NCBI RefSeq assembly: GCF_022532105.1
Contig: NZ_CP092832.1
Span: 558,001-622,000 of the forward strand
Direction: 5' to 3'
DNA length: 64,000 nt
Origin: Flavobacterium sp. HJ-32-4
GTDB taxonomy: Bacteria; Bacteroidota; Bacteroidia; Flavobacteriales; Flavobacteriaceae
This document shows, in pieces, positions 53,903 to 63,189 of the stretch (positions are counted from its first letter, which is position 1; every line of letters starts with the position of its first letter). The position numbers and the translations under genes were made by a program. Below the pieces are notes generated by a model. It was not told the DNA's origin. It ran no database searches and saw only the letters and a list, made by a program, of their open reading frames with translations.

Positions 53903-54292
53903 ATGAAGAAACGACTCAAATGGGGGCTTATAGCCCTGGTAGTACTGGCGATAGGGATCGGCGGCGGGTACTATTATGTAATGTATGCCGGTGCCCGTGA
54001 TGTCGCATCCGAAGACGCGGCCTTTACGCTAACGTCAAAGCAGTTGACGGATGCTTTCAGTGCAGACGCAGCCAAATCGACCGCGCTGTATCTGAACAAA
54101 ACCATCGAAGTCACCGGGCCGGTTTCATCGGTCAAAGACAAAGAGGTGGTATTGGATGGTACGATTATCTGCTCGTTCACCGCAGCTACAACCGTTGCTG
54201 AGGGCGCATCTGTCACCGTAAAGGGACGACTGCTGGGCTATGACGACCTGCTGGGAGAAATCAAACTTGACAATTGCTCTTTAACCAACTGA
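53903..54292 (+). CDS. Membrane-anchored OB-fold protein
   Basis: This 129-residue protein has one N-terminal span (WGLIALVVLAIGIGGGYYYVMYAG) and a small OB-fold of the tRNA_anti-like type (YLNKTIEVTGPVSSVKDKEVVLDGTIICSF ... GASVTVKGRLLGYDD). This recurs in Bacteroidota as a periplasmic, membrane-tethered domain of unknown function. It starts one base after the previous stop. Confidence 0.8.
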   Translation: MKKRLKWGLIALVVLAIGIGGGYYYVMYAGARDVASEDAAFTLTSKQLTDAFSADAAKSTALYLNKTIEVTGPVSSVKDKEVVLDGTIICSFTAATTVAEGASVTVKGRLLGYDDLLGEIKLDNCSLTN

Positions 54293-54298
54293 TACAAC

Positions 54299-55159
54299 AT
54301 GAAACACTATGCAATGATGCTGGGTCTGTCGATGCTGTTTGCCGGATCGGCGATGGCCCAGGACGATGACTTAATGAAAGAGATTGACCAAAAAGCTGGC
54401 GATAAGGAAATCGCGACGGCCGCCTTCAAAGGGATACAGGTCGTGACCATGCAGTCGACCAAACTGGCCGCGAAAAATGAATGGTATTTTGTGGTCTCGC
54501 ACCGATTTGGCGATTTGACCAACGGACTCGACAATTTCTTCGGACTCGACAATGCCTATACCAAACTGGGGGGTATTTATGGAGTAACCGACTGGCTTTC
54601 CCTCGGACTTTCCCGCCACACCTATAACAAGGTATTTGAAGGAAGTGCCAAATTACGGTTGTTCCCACAGCAAAACGACGGCTTTCCGGTGACGATCGTG
54701 GCATACGGCACGATGGATGTCAATACCAAGCTCAGTACGGACGAATATCCTAACCTAAGTGGTTCCGACCGTTTGGCGTATACAGCCCAACTGCCGATTT
54801 CGCGGAAGTTCTCGGAGTCGTTTTCAATGGAGTTGAACCCGGTTTACGTACACAAGAACCTTTATGATGCGCTGACGGAGAAGAAAGACCAGTTTTTGGT
54901 GGCTGCCGGCGGACGTTATAAAGTTTCGAAACGCCTGAGCATCAACTTTGAGTATGCCGCGCGTATGGGCCAACCGGAAGTGGACATGTATACCAACCCC
55001 CTTTCAGTAGGACTCGACATCGAAACAGGCGGACACGTATTCCAACTGTTGTTCTCGAACAGCCAGGCCATGAACGATGTGGCCTATTTTACAAACGCAG
55101 CCGGCAACTGGGACGGCGGCGGTATTTTCTTTGGATTTAACATGTATAGAGTATTTTAA
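54299..55159 (+). CDS. DUF5777 family beta-barrel protein
   Basis: This 286-residue protein has a signal peptide (LSMLFAGSAMAQ) and an alternating aromatic/polar pattern ending in phenylalanine (FFGFNMYRVF), as expected for an outer-membrane beta-barrel. It resembles the DUF5777 barrel family of Bacteroidota (AAFKGIQVVTMQSTKLAAKNEWYFVVSHRFGD). Function is unknown. The 6-base gap from the OB-fold gene and a 1-base gap to the cytochrome place it firmly in the operon. Confidence 0.85.
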   Translation: MKHYAMMLGLSMLFAGSAMAQDDDLMKEIDQKAGDKEIATAAFKGIQVVTMQSTKLAAKNEWYFVVSHRFGDLTNGLDNFFGLDNAYTKLGGIYGVTDWLSLGLSRHTYNKVFEGSAKLRLFPQQNDGFPVTIVAYGTMDVNTKLSTDEYPNLSGSDRLAYTAQLPISRKFSESFSMELNPVYVHKNLYDALTEKKDQFLVAAGGRYKVSKRLSINFEYAARMGQPEVDMYTNPLSVGLDIETGGHVFQLLFSNSQAMNDVAYFTNAAGNWDGGGIFFGFNMYRVF

Positions 55160-55160
55160 G

Positions 55161-55502
55161 ATGAAGACGATTGGAACCTTACTTATCGCAGCGGTAGCCT
55201 TTGTGGCCGTATCGTGCGAATCACGAACGTATGATGAAGTGTCGGCCACGGTGACCGACCCCACCTATACGGCAGATGTTAAACCGATCATGAACGGAAA
55301 CTGCACCAGCTGCCACAGCGTAGACGGCAATCAGGAACCGTATCTCGAAACTTACGACCAGGTGCGGAACGCCGTAATCGAAGACGGACTTCTGGATGAA
55401 ATCTCCGCGCCATCGGGTGACGGTATGCCTGAGTCAGGTCGGATGCCACAAAGCAAAATCAATATCGTTACGACCTGGGCCGAAAACGGATTCCCTAATT
55501 AA
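55161..55502 (+). CDS. Mono-haem cytochrome c-like lipoprotein
   Basis: This 113-residue protein has a lipobox (FVAVSCES) and a single CxxCH site (GNCTSCHSVDGNQEP), followed by a possible methionine ligand in MPESGRMPQ. It looks like the short cytochrome c domain that often accompanies DUF5777 and YceI genes. It would carry or sense electrons in the periplasm. Confidence 0.88.
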   Translation: MKTIGTLLIAAVAFVAVSCESRTYDEVSATVTDPTYTADVKPIMNGNCTSCHSVDGNQEPYLETYDQVRNAVIEDGLLDEISAPSGDGMPESGRMPQSKINIVTTWAENGFPN

Positions 55503-55508
55503 GTAGTT

Positions 55509-56051
55509 ATGAAAAAATGGCTTGTTGCCTTGTTGGCGACCCTCCCGTTCGCTGGTGCCTCGGCCCAGAAAATGATTACCCGCTCGGGTGAAATCAGCTT
55601 TGAAGCGTCGATGCCGGCTCTGGAAGAGATCGCGGCGAAGACGAATACGGCTTCCTGCCTGTTCGATACCTCGACAGGGGAGTTCGTGTCGCTGGTGCTG
55701 GTGAAGGCCTTCCATTTCAAAGTCCCTTTGATGGAAGAGCACTTCAATGAGAATTACATGGAGTCTGACAAATACCCGAAAGCCACCTTTAAAGGGAAGG
55801 TCAGCGGTTTCAACCCCAACTCCAAACAGAAGCAGGTGTGCGATGTAGAGGGCGATTTGACCATCCACAACGTAACGAAGCACGTGAAAACGACAATGAC
55901 GTTTGTACCCTCGGGTGACAAGCTATCGGCCAAAGGCACCTTCTCGGTCAAACCGCAGGATTACGGCATTTCGATTCCGGCCGTGGTCAAGAACAAGATC
56001 GCCGACAAAGTGAATATTGTGCTTTCTTTTGATTTGGAGAAGAAGGCGTAA
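55509..56051 (+). CDS. YceI-family periplasmic protein
   Basis: This 180-residue protein has a signal peptide (ATLPFAGASAQ) and the YceI lipocalin-like fold (MESDKYPKATFKGKVSGF, GDLTIHNVTKHVKTTMTF, VKPQDYGISIP). YceI proteins bind polyisoprenoid chains such as quinone tails. In this operon it could bind a quinone or its precursor. It ends the operon at a strong terminator. Confidence 0.92.
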   Translation: MKKWLVALLATLPFAGASAQKMITRSGEISFEASMPALEEIAAKTNTASCLFDTSTGEFVSLVLVKAFHFKVPLMEEHFNENYMESDKYPKATFKGKVSGFNPNSKQKQVCDVEGDLTIHNVTKHVKTTMTFVPSGDKLSAKGTFSVKPQDYGISIPAVVKNKIADKVNIVLSFDLEKKA

Positions 56052-56075
56052 GACGGATATGGAAAAGGAAAAGAG

Positions 56076-56101
56076 AGGACGCTGGGAGGCGTCCTTTTTT
56101 A
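56076..56101 (+). terminator. Terminator of the six-gene operon
   Basis: AGGACGC and GCGTCCT form a 7-bp stem around a 6-base loop, followed by seven T residues, 25 bases after the YceI stop. Confidence 0.92.
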
Positions 56102-56487
56102 TGTACCATACAACTCAAAACGCGGGCCTTCCCATCGACCCCGGTTTGCGCTTTTCCCGATATCTCAAAACGCCCAACCGGAATGTCACTCTGACATTTC
56201 AACTGAGGAAAATTGGCTTTTTCTTTAGTCTGTTTAGCGATAGATAAACTTGTACTGCGTTAGACACATGTTCGTTCCCATCGGATGGAATCCGGGTATT
56301 TAATCGATATTGAATTGGGTTACTGGCAACTGTACGGGCATGCCAAAATTTCTGTTGTGACCCCGGAAATTGTTAAATCTTGGGCGGCTGTATGTTTTTA
56401 AAATAAATAAAGGTTTGTAAAACAATTACTTAACTTGTATCCCAATTTTGAATCTTTAAATTTTCATTAAGATTTTTTTTGTAGGTG
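56102..56487. other. Gene-free stretch at a composition boundary
   Basis: I see no gene, repeat or RNA here. The base composition falls visibly from the GC-rich style of the preceding operon to AT-rich sequence (many A and T runs) and stays so to the window end. Confidence 0.55.
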
Positions 56488-56517
56488 TTGAAGTGTAGCT
56501 CCGAATCGTTATATTTG
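56488..56517 (+). promoter_or_regulatory. Promoter of the OmpH-like / giant surface protein operon
   Basis: TTG (56488-56490), 19 bases, then TATATTTG (56510-56517) is a well-spaced -33/-7 pair, 20 bases before the ATG. Confidence 0.75.
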
Positions 56518-56536
56518 GACTTCACTTACCTTTTGT

Positions 56537-57031
56537 ATGTCCACACAAAAAAAATGGCTGTATACCTTCCTAACGGTTACGACCGTGGGTGCTATAGCCT
56601 TTTTGATTACCTCTGTCTTCACTGCACCTACGATTAAGGTGATAGATAAAAAGATTTTGTTTGAAAAGTTTACCATGACCCTAGAAGCAAAAAAGAGAGG
56701 GGAGGCTGCGTTTAACAGGTTGAACTACGAACTGGACAGTCTCCGGCTTTTGACCGCTGCTGACGAGAACAGGCAGCGCATGCTGACACAGGAGATAGAG
56801 CAAAGATCGCAGGCGTTGGCAGATCTTAACGGGCGTTTTTGGCAAGAGGAGAGTTCCTCTATATGGGAACGAATAGATACTTATGTAGCGGAATACGCCA
56901 AGGAAAAGAAGATCAAAATCCTGCTCGCAAAGGATGTTGTGGGCGGAAACGTGCTCTATTTTGACAAGGAATACGACATCACGGCCGATGTACTACAATA
57001 CGTAAATAAGCGCTATGAGGGTCAAAACTAA
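56537..57031 (+). CDS. OmpH (Skp)-like exported protein
   Basis: This 164-residue protein has an N-terminal membrane segment (WLYTFLTVTTVGAIAFLITSVF) and the Skp/OmpH layout. A short beta-strand (TIKVIDKKILFEKFTMT) is followed by a long coiled-coil of about 60 residues (AAFNRLNYELDSLRLLTAADENRQRML...) and a terminal strand (KIKILLAKDVVGGNVLYFDKEYDITADVL). Skp-like proteins are periplasmic chaperones. Here it precedes a giant exported protein and may help its passage. Its end overlaps the next gene by 17 bases. Confidence 0.78.
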   Translation: MSTQKKWLYTFLTVTTVGAIAFLITSVFTAPTIKVIDKKILFEKFTMTLEAKKRGEAAFNRLNYELDSLRLLTAADENRQRMLTQEIEQRSQALADLNGRFWQEESSSIWERIDTYVAEYAKEKKIKILLAKDVVGGNVLYFDKEYDITADVLQYVNKRYEGQN

Positions 57032-57614
57032 ACATCTGCTAGTAGCGCTGCTTTACATGGTTCTTTTAAGTTGTAAGGAAGAAGCAAAAAAGACACCTGA
57101 TGATAGTGCGATTCGCTATCGCTACTTCAATCTTGAAAAAAGCGGCTGGCGTTCTCGTAACCATACAGAACGATTAGGCGAACTAACCTTCAGCGCGGCA
57201 GAAGTGCCTGTCGAGTATTATATTTTAAAAGAAGAGGGGAATACCGATCTCCTAAAGGTGGACTCATTATATGAAATGCACAAAAACGAGCGAATCATAG
57301 AATTCACATTTCGTTCAAAAGACGACGCAGATGTACTAGAGAGTCGGTTCACAAACCGCGGCTATTCCAAAGCCGTCGAATACATGTCATTCGGGATTGA
57401 GAACGACTTTTCCATAGTGACGGAAAAGCACGATACTATAAAATGCGCTGGGGTACTTTTTGAGCGCAATTTCAAGATTGCCCCTTTCTCAAGAGTTATC
57501 CTGTTTTTTGGTGGGGTTCCTCCAAAAGATAAGATACAGTTAGTATACCGTGACAAGCTCTTTAAAAAAGGCACGATAAAATTCCAATTTAACGACCCAA
57601 TTATTGCATTATGA
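57015..57614 (+). CDS. Lipoprotein of unknown function
   Basis: I do not recognise this 199-residue protein. The lipobox LLSCKEE marks it as a lipoprotein. The rest is mixed alpha/beta with many charged residues and no cysteine pair or repeat. It overlaps the OmpH-like gene by 17 bases and the giant gene by 4 (ATGA), so all three are made together. Confidence 0.75.
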   Translation: MRVKTKHLLVALLYMVLLSCKEEAKKTPDDSAIRYRYFNLEKSGWRSRNHTERLGELTFSAAEVPVEYYILKEEGNTDLLKVDSLYEMHKNERIIEFTFRSKDDADVLESRFTNRGYSKAVEYMSFGIENDFSIVTEKHDTIKCAGVLFERNFKIAPFSRVILFFGGVPPKDKIQLVYRDKLFKKGTIKFQFNDPIIAL

Positions 57615-60600
57615 CCATGATGGACCAAATCAGAAAAAGCCGCGCCACCAAAGTAATCGCGTGCTATCTCGTTTTGATGCTTGTTGTCGAGACGCTGGCT
57701 CCCACAGCCGCATACGCGTTGACCGAAGGGCCATCGCAGCCCGAGTTCAACTCGTTTACTCCGATAGGAACCTCGGATATGGTGAATCTTTCATCTGGGG
57801 ATTTGAATTATAATATTCCGATTATGGATGTGGGTGGTTATCCCATTAACCTAGCCTACCAATCAGGCGTCACCATGGACCAGGAAGCCTCTTGGGTAGG
57901 CTTGGGCTGGAACCTTAACATTGGGCAAATCAATCGGGAAGTAAGGGGGCTGCCAGATGATTTTAAAGGGGATAAAGTCGTCAATCAAAATAAGGTAAGG
58001 CCGAATGTCACAATTGGTGTGACTTCGTATGTTAACCCAAGTTTTATTGCCTTTGGTGATGGCGATAGCATGGGATTGAAGTACGGTGGTGGTCTTGACA
58101 TTCAGTATAACAATTACACTGGTATATCTGTTGTGCCGTCGCTAGGCGCAACTTTTCAGATTGGTGAAAATGTGTCGGTGGGAATGTCTCTTACTGCTTC
58201 TTCTGAAACGGGAGCATCGATTACGCCCTCCATTTCCGCAAAGCTCACGAAAACAGTAAAGGACAACGACTGTAACGAATCCTCGTTTGTTGGCACTTTA
58301 TCTCCCAGTCTCACTTATAATTCCCGTCGAGGACTTGAATCTTTTAATCTAAGCTCGTCCCTCGCTGTAACCACACAGATGCAGAAAACAAGATCCGAAG
58401 GGACAAAGGATTTCACAGTCAGTTCATCGGGGATGGGAACTATGTCTTTTAACCCCGTAAGTTTTTCTCCTACAAAACGTCCTGGTATGAAAAATACCAG
58501 TGCCAGATTCACATTTTCATTTGGTCCCAATGCCTCGGGCCTATCTACGGAATTTAGTCTTGGAGGTTATGGGACGATTCAAAAACTAGCCGAAAATGAG
58601 AGACATATAGCGGCTTATGGATATGAAAATTCTGAGTCTGCAAATGCTGATGATCTTATGGACTTTAATAGGGAAAAAGAGAGGTCTGAGATCACATCCA
58701 ACACACGTGTGCTCTCTCCGTCCGTATACACCCATGATCTGTATTCTATCCAAAGTCAGGTTGGGGGCGGGATGTTTCGCCCGTATCGCTCACAAGTCGG
58801 ATTTGTTTACGACCCCGGCGTATCAGACGGCTCTGGTTCAGCTAGTTTCGGTGCGGAACTCGAAGTTTTGACAGCAGCCCACTATGGCTATAATGCGCGG
58901 GTAACTAAATCAAAAACGAAAACGGGTGTTTGGAATACGACGGCAACTCCTTTTTTTAAGGAGAAAACAGCAAGTGCTTCACGTGATTACGAACCCGTTT
59001 ACTTTGCGAGGGTCGGTGAATGTAAACCCGATCCCGGATATAACTCATTATCTCAGACTCTTCAGGGTAACAAAGCCATTACGCTTAAGTTCGAAAGACT
59101 AAATAAAAGCGCAGTCAACGCCTATCAGTCAAAGGATTCGACTTCCAACCCCCTTGTCTCCAATCTAGGCGCAGCGGTCCCCTTTCTGGCGCCTATTAGG
59201 AGAACTACACGGCAACAGCGCAACACGGTCATTCAAAAAGTAACGAAGGCCGAGGCTATTGCTTATGGCTTGTCCCCATTTATCAACTACAACACGTCTG
59301 TCAGGAAAAGGTTCGGGTCGAATGTATTTAAACCGTTAGCGCCCGGACACCACACAGCAGGTTATATAGTTACGGATGAAAATGGTAGCCGCTCTATTTA
59401 TGGCGAAACTGTCTATAACAAGGAGAAACGAGAGGTAACGTTCAACGTCGGGAACCGTCCCTCTGCAGTCTCTAATGCTACAGGCTTGGTGAAATACGAG
59501 ACACAAGACACTAGTCTTGATAACTCCAATGGAATCGATAACTACTTTAGTCGCGTTATAACTCCTGGATACGCCCATACCTACCTTTTGAGTTCTGTAC
59601 TCTCCCCAGACTATTCGGATATAACAGGCAACGGTCCATCAGACGACGACCTAGGCTCCTACACAAAATTCGTTTACAAGAATTATGGCGACTATCAATG
59701 GCGTGTGCCATTTGGCGTCGTAAAACCTGACAATGCTGACGTATCCTCGAATGGCTATGGTGCCTCTTATAATGAAGGACTCAAGTCTAATAAGAGAGAC
59801 CAAAAGGGCAGTTACCTATACGGCGTAAAGGAAAATAAGTACCTAAAAATGATTGTGACTAAAACACATGTCGCATTCTTTGATTTGTCTGAACGATATG
59901 ATGGATTTGGAACTATGAACGAATATGGAGGTGGAACACCCTTAGCGCCCGCTAACAACCGCACCTACCATCTGGATCAAATCCGGTTGTACTCAAAGGC
60001 CGACGCGCTCCGACTCATGGACAACAATCCTGCAAATGACGCAGGAATACAACCGATTAAAACAGCACACTTCAAATATGATTACTCCCTTTGTGGCCAC
60101 GTAGACAATAATTTGGCTCCGCAGTCGGCCGAAGGAAACGCAAACAAAGGTAAACTAACCCTACGACAGGTATACTTTACATATCGAAACTCCCAAATGG
60201 GCAAATACACTCCGTATAAGTTTGACTATAGCCCACACAACCCGGACTATAACGCAAAGGCATATGACATCTGGGGCAACTATAAACCGTTCGAAGCCGG
60301 GAGCTGGCTTGACTCGAGTTCGAAGACAACGCCACAAGAGTTTCCTTACGTAGACCAGCAGGATAGTCAATTAGATGCATATGCGGAAAGTTGGAGCCTA
60401 AAGACTATAACCCTGCCATCCGGCGGAAAAATCAGTGTTTCGTACGAAGCGGATGACTATCAATATGTGCAGGACAAACCTGCAATGCAAATGTTTAAGG
60501 TCGATGGTGTTACTGATGATATCGGCCGTTATGTGTCGGGAAGCAGTACGAGTCTTTACACCTCAAGCGGGCATAAAAAGTATATTGTTGTAAAACTTCC

Positions 60601-63178
60601 TCCACAGGTGGGTCTCACACCGAATCAAGTAGTTGAGCGCTATACCAAAGGCCTCGACAAAGAGAACGTTTACTTTAACTTTCTAGTAAACATGACTGAC
60701 AGTGATTACGATTACGTGTCGGGATACTTTAAAATGGAGAATAACAAAAATGGATTGCATCCTGAATATCAATCTTCGTCAGGACTTTTATTTATTCCCA
60801 TGAAGATGATAGATAAGGAGGGCGGAAATGGTACAGGCGACAGCAGTCCAATCTCGGTAGCCGGCTGTTTTTTTGGCCGTCAGTATCTAAATACGCAGAT
60901 CAATGGTTTGCCTGACCCGGATGGTTCCATACCGAACATTGCGGATATGGCGAAGAATCTCGTCAAACAAATGGACTTCTTTTCGGAACTCTGGAACGGG
61001 GCTAACGGGCGTCTCCTAAAAAGAGGAATTGCCCGCAACTTTAAGCCAAAAAAATCGTGGATTCGCCTATGGGATGCGTCAGGACATAAAAAAGGAGGCG
61101 GATCTCGGGTTAAGCAAGTCCTTCTTTACGACGAGTGGAATTCGATGCTTGAGAATCCAGCTTCAACCAACCTTGACAGGTACAATAAAAGTTATGGTCA
61201 AAATTATGCCTACACGTTGGCTGACGCTCAGGGAACATCAAGCGGTGTGGCGACTTATGAGCCAAACGCCTGTAAGGAAAATCCATTAATTGTGCCACTT
61301 GAAGAAAAAGCGCAGCGCCTTGCTGCAAAAACGTATGCAGAAAAGCCCTTTGGAGAAAGTTATTTTCCGGCGTCGACCGTGACCTACAGTAGAGTAGTGG
61401 TAACTAACGAGGCGGCTGACGGTAATTCAAAATCGGGAAGCGTCGTTTCAGAGTTTTATACGAGCAAAGACTTTCCAACACTTTCTGACTACACGAACCT
61501 CGCCAAGAGTTCAAAGTATCACAGCGATACTGGTAATTTGCAGAACGCCCTCGCCTCATCATTTTCTTCGCTTTTTGGACTCACTGTCTTCACAAACGAC
61601 TATCTCGTTGGTACGCAGGGCTTTGTAGTGCAAACGAATGACATGAATGGTAAGGACAAAAAGAAATCTGTTCTCGACGCGGGTGGTAAACTTATTTCTA
61701 GCGTTGAATACAGATACAGTACTAATGCAACCGATAACAGGTTACTTAACAACAAGATTCCTACCATCGATGCGACTGGGGCGGTGTCAACCGATAATGA
61801 GGTTGCCACCTCTATGGATGTCGTCAACGACTTCAACGAAAGTTTTGCGCAGACAGAATCATATGGCCTTTCTGCCAACGTTGACTTATTAAATTACGGT
61901 ATTCCGATTATTGTAGGGATTGCGTTGCCCGAGTCGGCAGTCCACAAACAAATACTGCGAACAGCCGTAACTACGAAGGTCATCCACCGCTGCGGAATCC
62001 TTACGGAAACCATCGCGACCGATCTTGGCTCACGGGTGAGCACCCGTAATGTCGCATGGGATGCCAACACTGGCAAAGTGCTCCTCACCCAAACGGTAAA
62101 TGAGTTTGACGACAGTTATTATACGTTCGATTTTCCTGCTTACTGGCATTACAAGGAAATGGGAATGGCGTCAAAGAACATCGACATAAAAGGTGAATTC
62201 GTTAACCAGCCAGAAGGAAGCAATATGTTCTACAGCGCAACCATCAATGGGTTTGCGACGACCAGTGGCATCGACCAATATCTTCGCCCGGGTGACGAAA
62301 TCCTAATTGGCCAACCCCAGCTTCGCGTTTGGGTAGGTGGGTATAACACCTCGAAGACTGCTGTTTTCCTCATAGACGCGATGGGACAACGAATAAATTC
62401 GCTACTGCAAAACGCATCCTATAATCGAAGATTTAGGGTTCTCCGCTCTGGCTTCAAAAATCAGCAGATGGCGTCAATGGCATCGATTACCCTAATGGCC
62501 AATCCAGTAGCAACTAGTTCCATTGTTAATCGATTCAAAAAAACGGCAGCATTTGATCCCCGTGTCATAAATGCCTCCGCGATAGAGTATACGGATATAT
62601 GGCAATCTCAATGTGAAAACGGACTTCCAAGCCCCGGACAAACCGACATCAATGCTTTTCTCTACAACACCCGTAACATCTGGCGTCCTTCAAAATCATA
62701 CGCCTATTTAACTGGGAGGAACCGTAATCTCAACGACAATACGAGGAAGTCTGGATTCTTCAGCGCATTCAGTCCTTTTTACTACTTCGACGACGGTTGG
62801 AAAAAGGACCTGTCCGGATGGGAGTTTGCGAGTGAGGTTACTTTAGTAAACCCCTATGGACCGGAAATCGAGAACCGTGACGCACTTGGCAGATATTCAT
62901 CAGCACAGTATGGCTATGGTTACCAGCTTCCAATGGCAATATCAGCCAACGCGCGCTATCAGGAGATGGGTTATGACGGATTTGAAGATTACAATCCACT
63001 GTATTTTGCAAAGCCAAATCCAAAACGCAGCCACTTTGGGTTCCAAAATGAGGTCAACAACGAAGACGGGACGATCACTGACGAGGCCGCCCATACCGGA
63101 AAACGTAGTTTGCGCGTCCCCCAAGGACATGCAATCTCTGTAAGTCGCGATCTAATTCCTTGCGCCCAAGGCCAATAA
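57611..63178 (+). CDS. Giant exported surface protein, Rhs/SpvB-like flavobacterial family
   Basis: This 1855-residue protein has a hydrophobic export signal (ACYLVLMLVVETLAPTAAYA). It then reads ALTEGPSQPEFNSFTPIGTSDMVNLSSGDLNYNIPIMDVGGYPINLAYQSGV, a start shared by a family of very large Bacteroidota proteins and reminiscent of the SpvB/Rhs shell start. YDIWGNYKPF and LPSGGKISVSYEADDYQYV in the middle belong to the same family. I see no complete YD repeats or Rhs core; a carbohydrate-binding-like module (AAHTGKRSLRV) begins just before the stop. It is AT-rich compared with earlier genes. Function is unknown. Confidence 0.8.
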   Translation: MTMMDQIRKSRATKVIACYLVLMLVVETLAPTAAYALTEGPSQPEFNSFTPIGTSDMVNLSSGDLNYNIPIMDVGGYPINLAYQSGVTMDQEASWVGLGWNLNIGQINREVRGLPDDFKGDKVVNQNKVRPNVTIGVTSYVNPSFIAFGDGDSMGLKYGGGLDIQYNNYTGISVVPSLGATFQIGENVSVGMSLTASSETGASITPSISAKLTKTVKDNDCNESSFVGTLSPSLTYNSRRGLESFNLSSSLAVTTQMQKTRSEGTKDFTVSSSGMGTMSFNPVSFSPTKRPGMKNTSARFTFSFGPNASGLSTEFSLGGYGTIQKLAENERHIAAYGYENSESANADDLMDFNREKERSEITSNTRVLSPSVYTHDLYSIQSQVGGGMFRPYRSQVGFVYDPGVSDGSGSASFGAELEVLTAAHYGYNARVTKSKTKTGVWNTTATPFFKEKTASASRDYEPVYFARVGECKPDPGYNSLSQTLQGNKAITLKFERLNKSAVNAYQSKDSTSNPLVSNLGAAVPFLAPIRRTTRQQRNTVIQKVTKAEAIAYGLSPFINYNTSVRKRFGSNVFKPLAPGHHTAGYIVTDENGSRSIYGETVYNKEKREVTFNVGNRPSAVSNATGLVKYETQDTSLDNSNGIDNYFSRVITPGYAHTYLLSSVLSPDYSDITGNGPSDDDLGSYTKFVYKNYGDYQWRVPFGVVKPDNADVSSNGYGASYNEGLKSNKRDQKGSYLYGVKENKYLKMIVTKTHVAFFDLSERYDGFGTMNEYGGGTPLAPANNRTYHLDQIRLYSKADALRLMDNNPANDAGIQPIKTAHFKYDYSLCGHVDNNLAPQSAEGNANKGKLTLRQVYFTYRNSQMGKYTPYKFDYSPHNPDYNAKAYDIWGNYKPFEAGSWLDSSSKTTPQEFPYVDQQDSQLDAYAESWSLKTITLPSGGKISVSYEADDYQYVQDKPAMQMFKVDGVTDDIGRYVSGSSTSLYTSSGHKKYIVVKLPPQVGLTPNQVVERYTKGLDKENVYFNFLVNMTDSDYDYVSGYFKMENNKNGLHPEYQSSSGLLFIPMKMIDKEGGNGTGDSSPISVAGCFFGRQYLNTQINGLPDPDGSIPNIADMAKNLVKQMDFFSELWNGANGRLLKRGIARNFKPKKSWIRLWDASGHKKGGGSRVKQVLLYDEWNSMLENPASTNLDRYNKSYGQNYAYTLADAQGTSSGVATYEPNACKENPLIVPLEEKAQRLAAKTYAEKPFGESYFPASTVTYSRVVVTNEAADGNSKSGSVVSEFYTSKDFPTLSDYTNLAKSSKYHSDTGNLQNALASSFSSLFGLTVFTNDYLVGTQGFVVQTNDMNGKDKKKSVLDAGGKLISSVEYRYSTNATDNRLLNNKIPTIDATGAVSTDNEVATSMDVVNDFNESFAQTESYGLSANVDLLNYGIPIIVGIALPESAVHKQILRTAVTTKVIHRCGILTETIATDLGSRVSTRNVAWDANTGKVLLTQTVNEFDDSYYTFDFPAYWHYKEMGMASKNIDIKGEFVNQPEGSNMFYSATINGFATTSGIDQYLRPGDEILIGQPQLRVWVGGYNTSKTAVFLIDAMGQRINSLLQNASYNRRFRVLRSGFKNQQMASMASITLMANPVATSSIVNRFKKTAAFDPRVINASAIEYTDIWQSQCENGLPSPGQTDINAFLYNTRNIWRPSKSYAYLTGRNRNLNDNTRKSGFFSAFSPFYYFDDGWKKDLSGWEFASEVTLVNPYGPEIENRDALGRYSSAQYGYGYQLPMAISANARYQEMGYDGFEDYNPLYFAKPNPKRSHFGFQNEVNNEDGTITDEAAHTGKRSLRVPQGHAISVSRDLIPCAQGQ

Positions 63179-63189
63179 AAAGCAAAATT

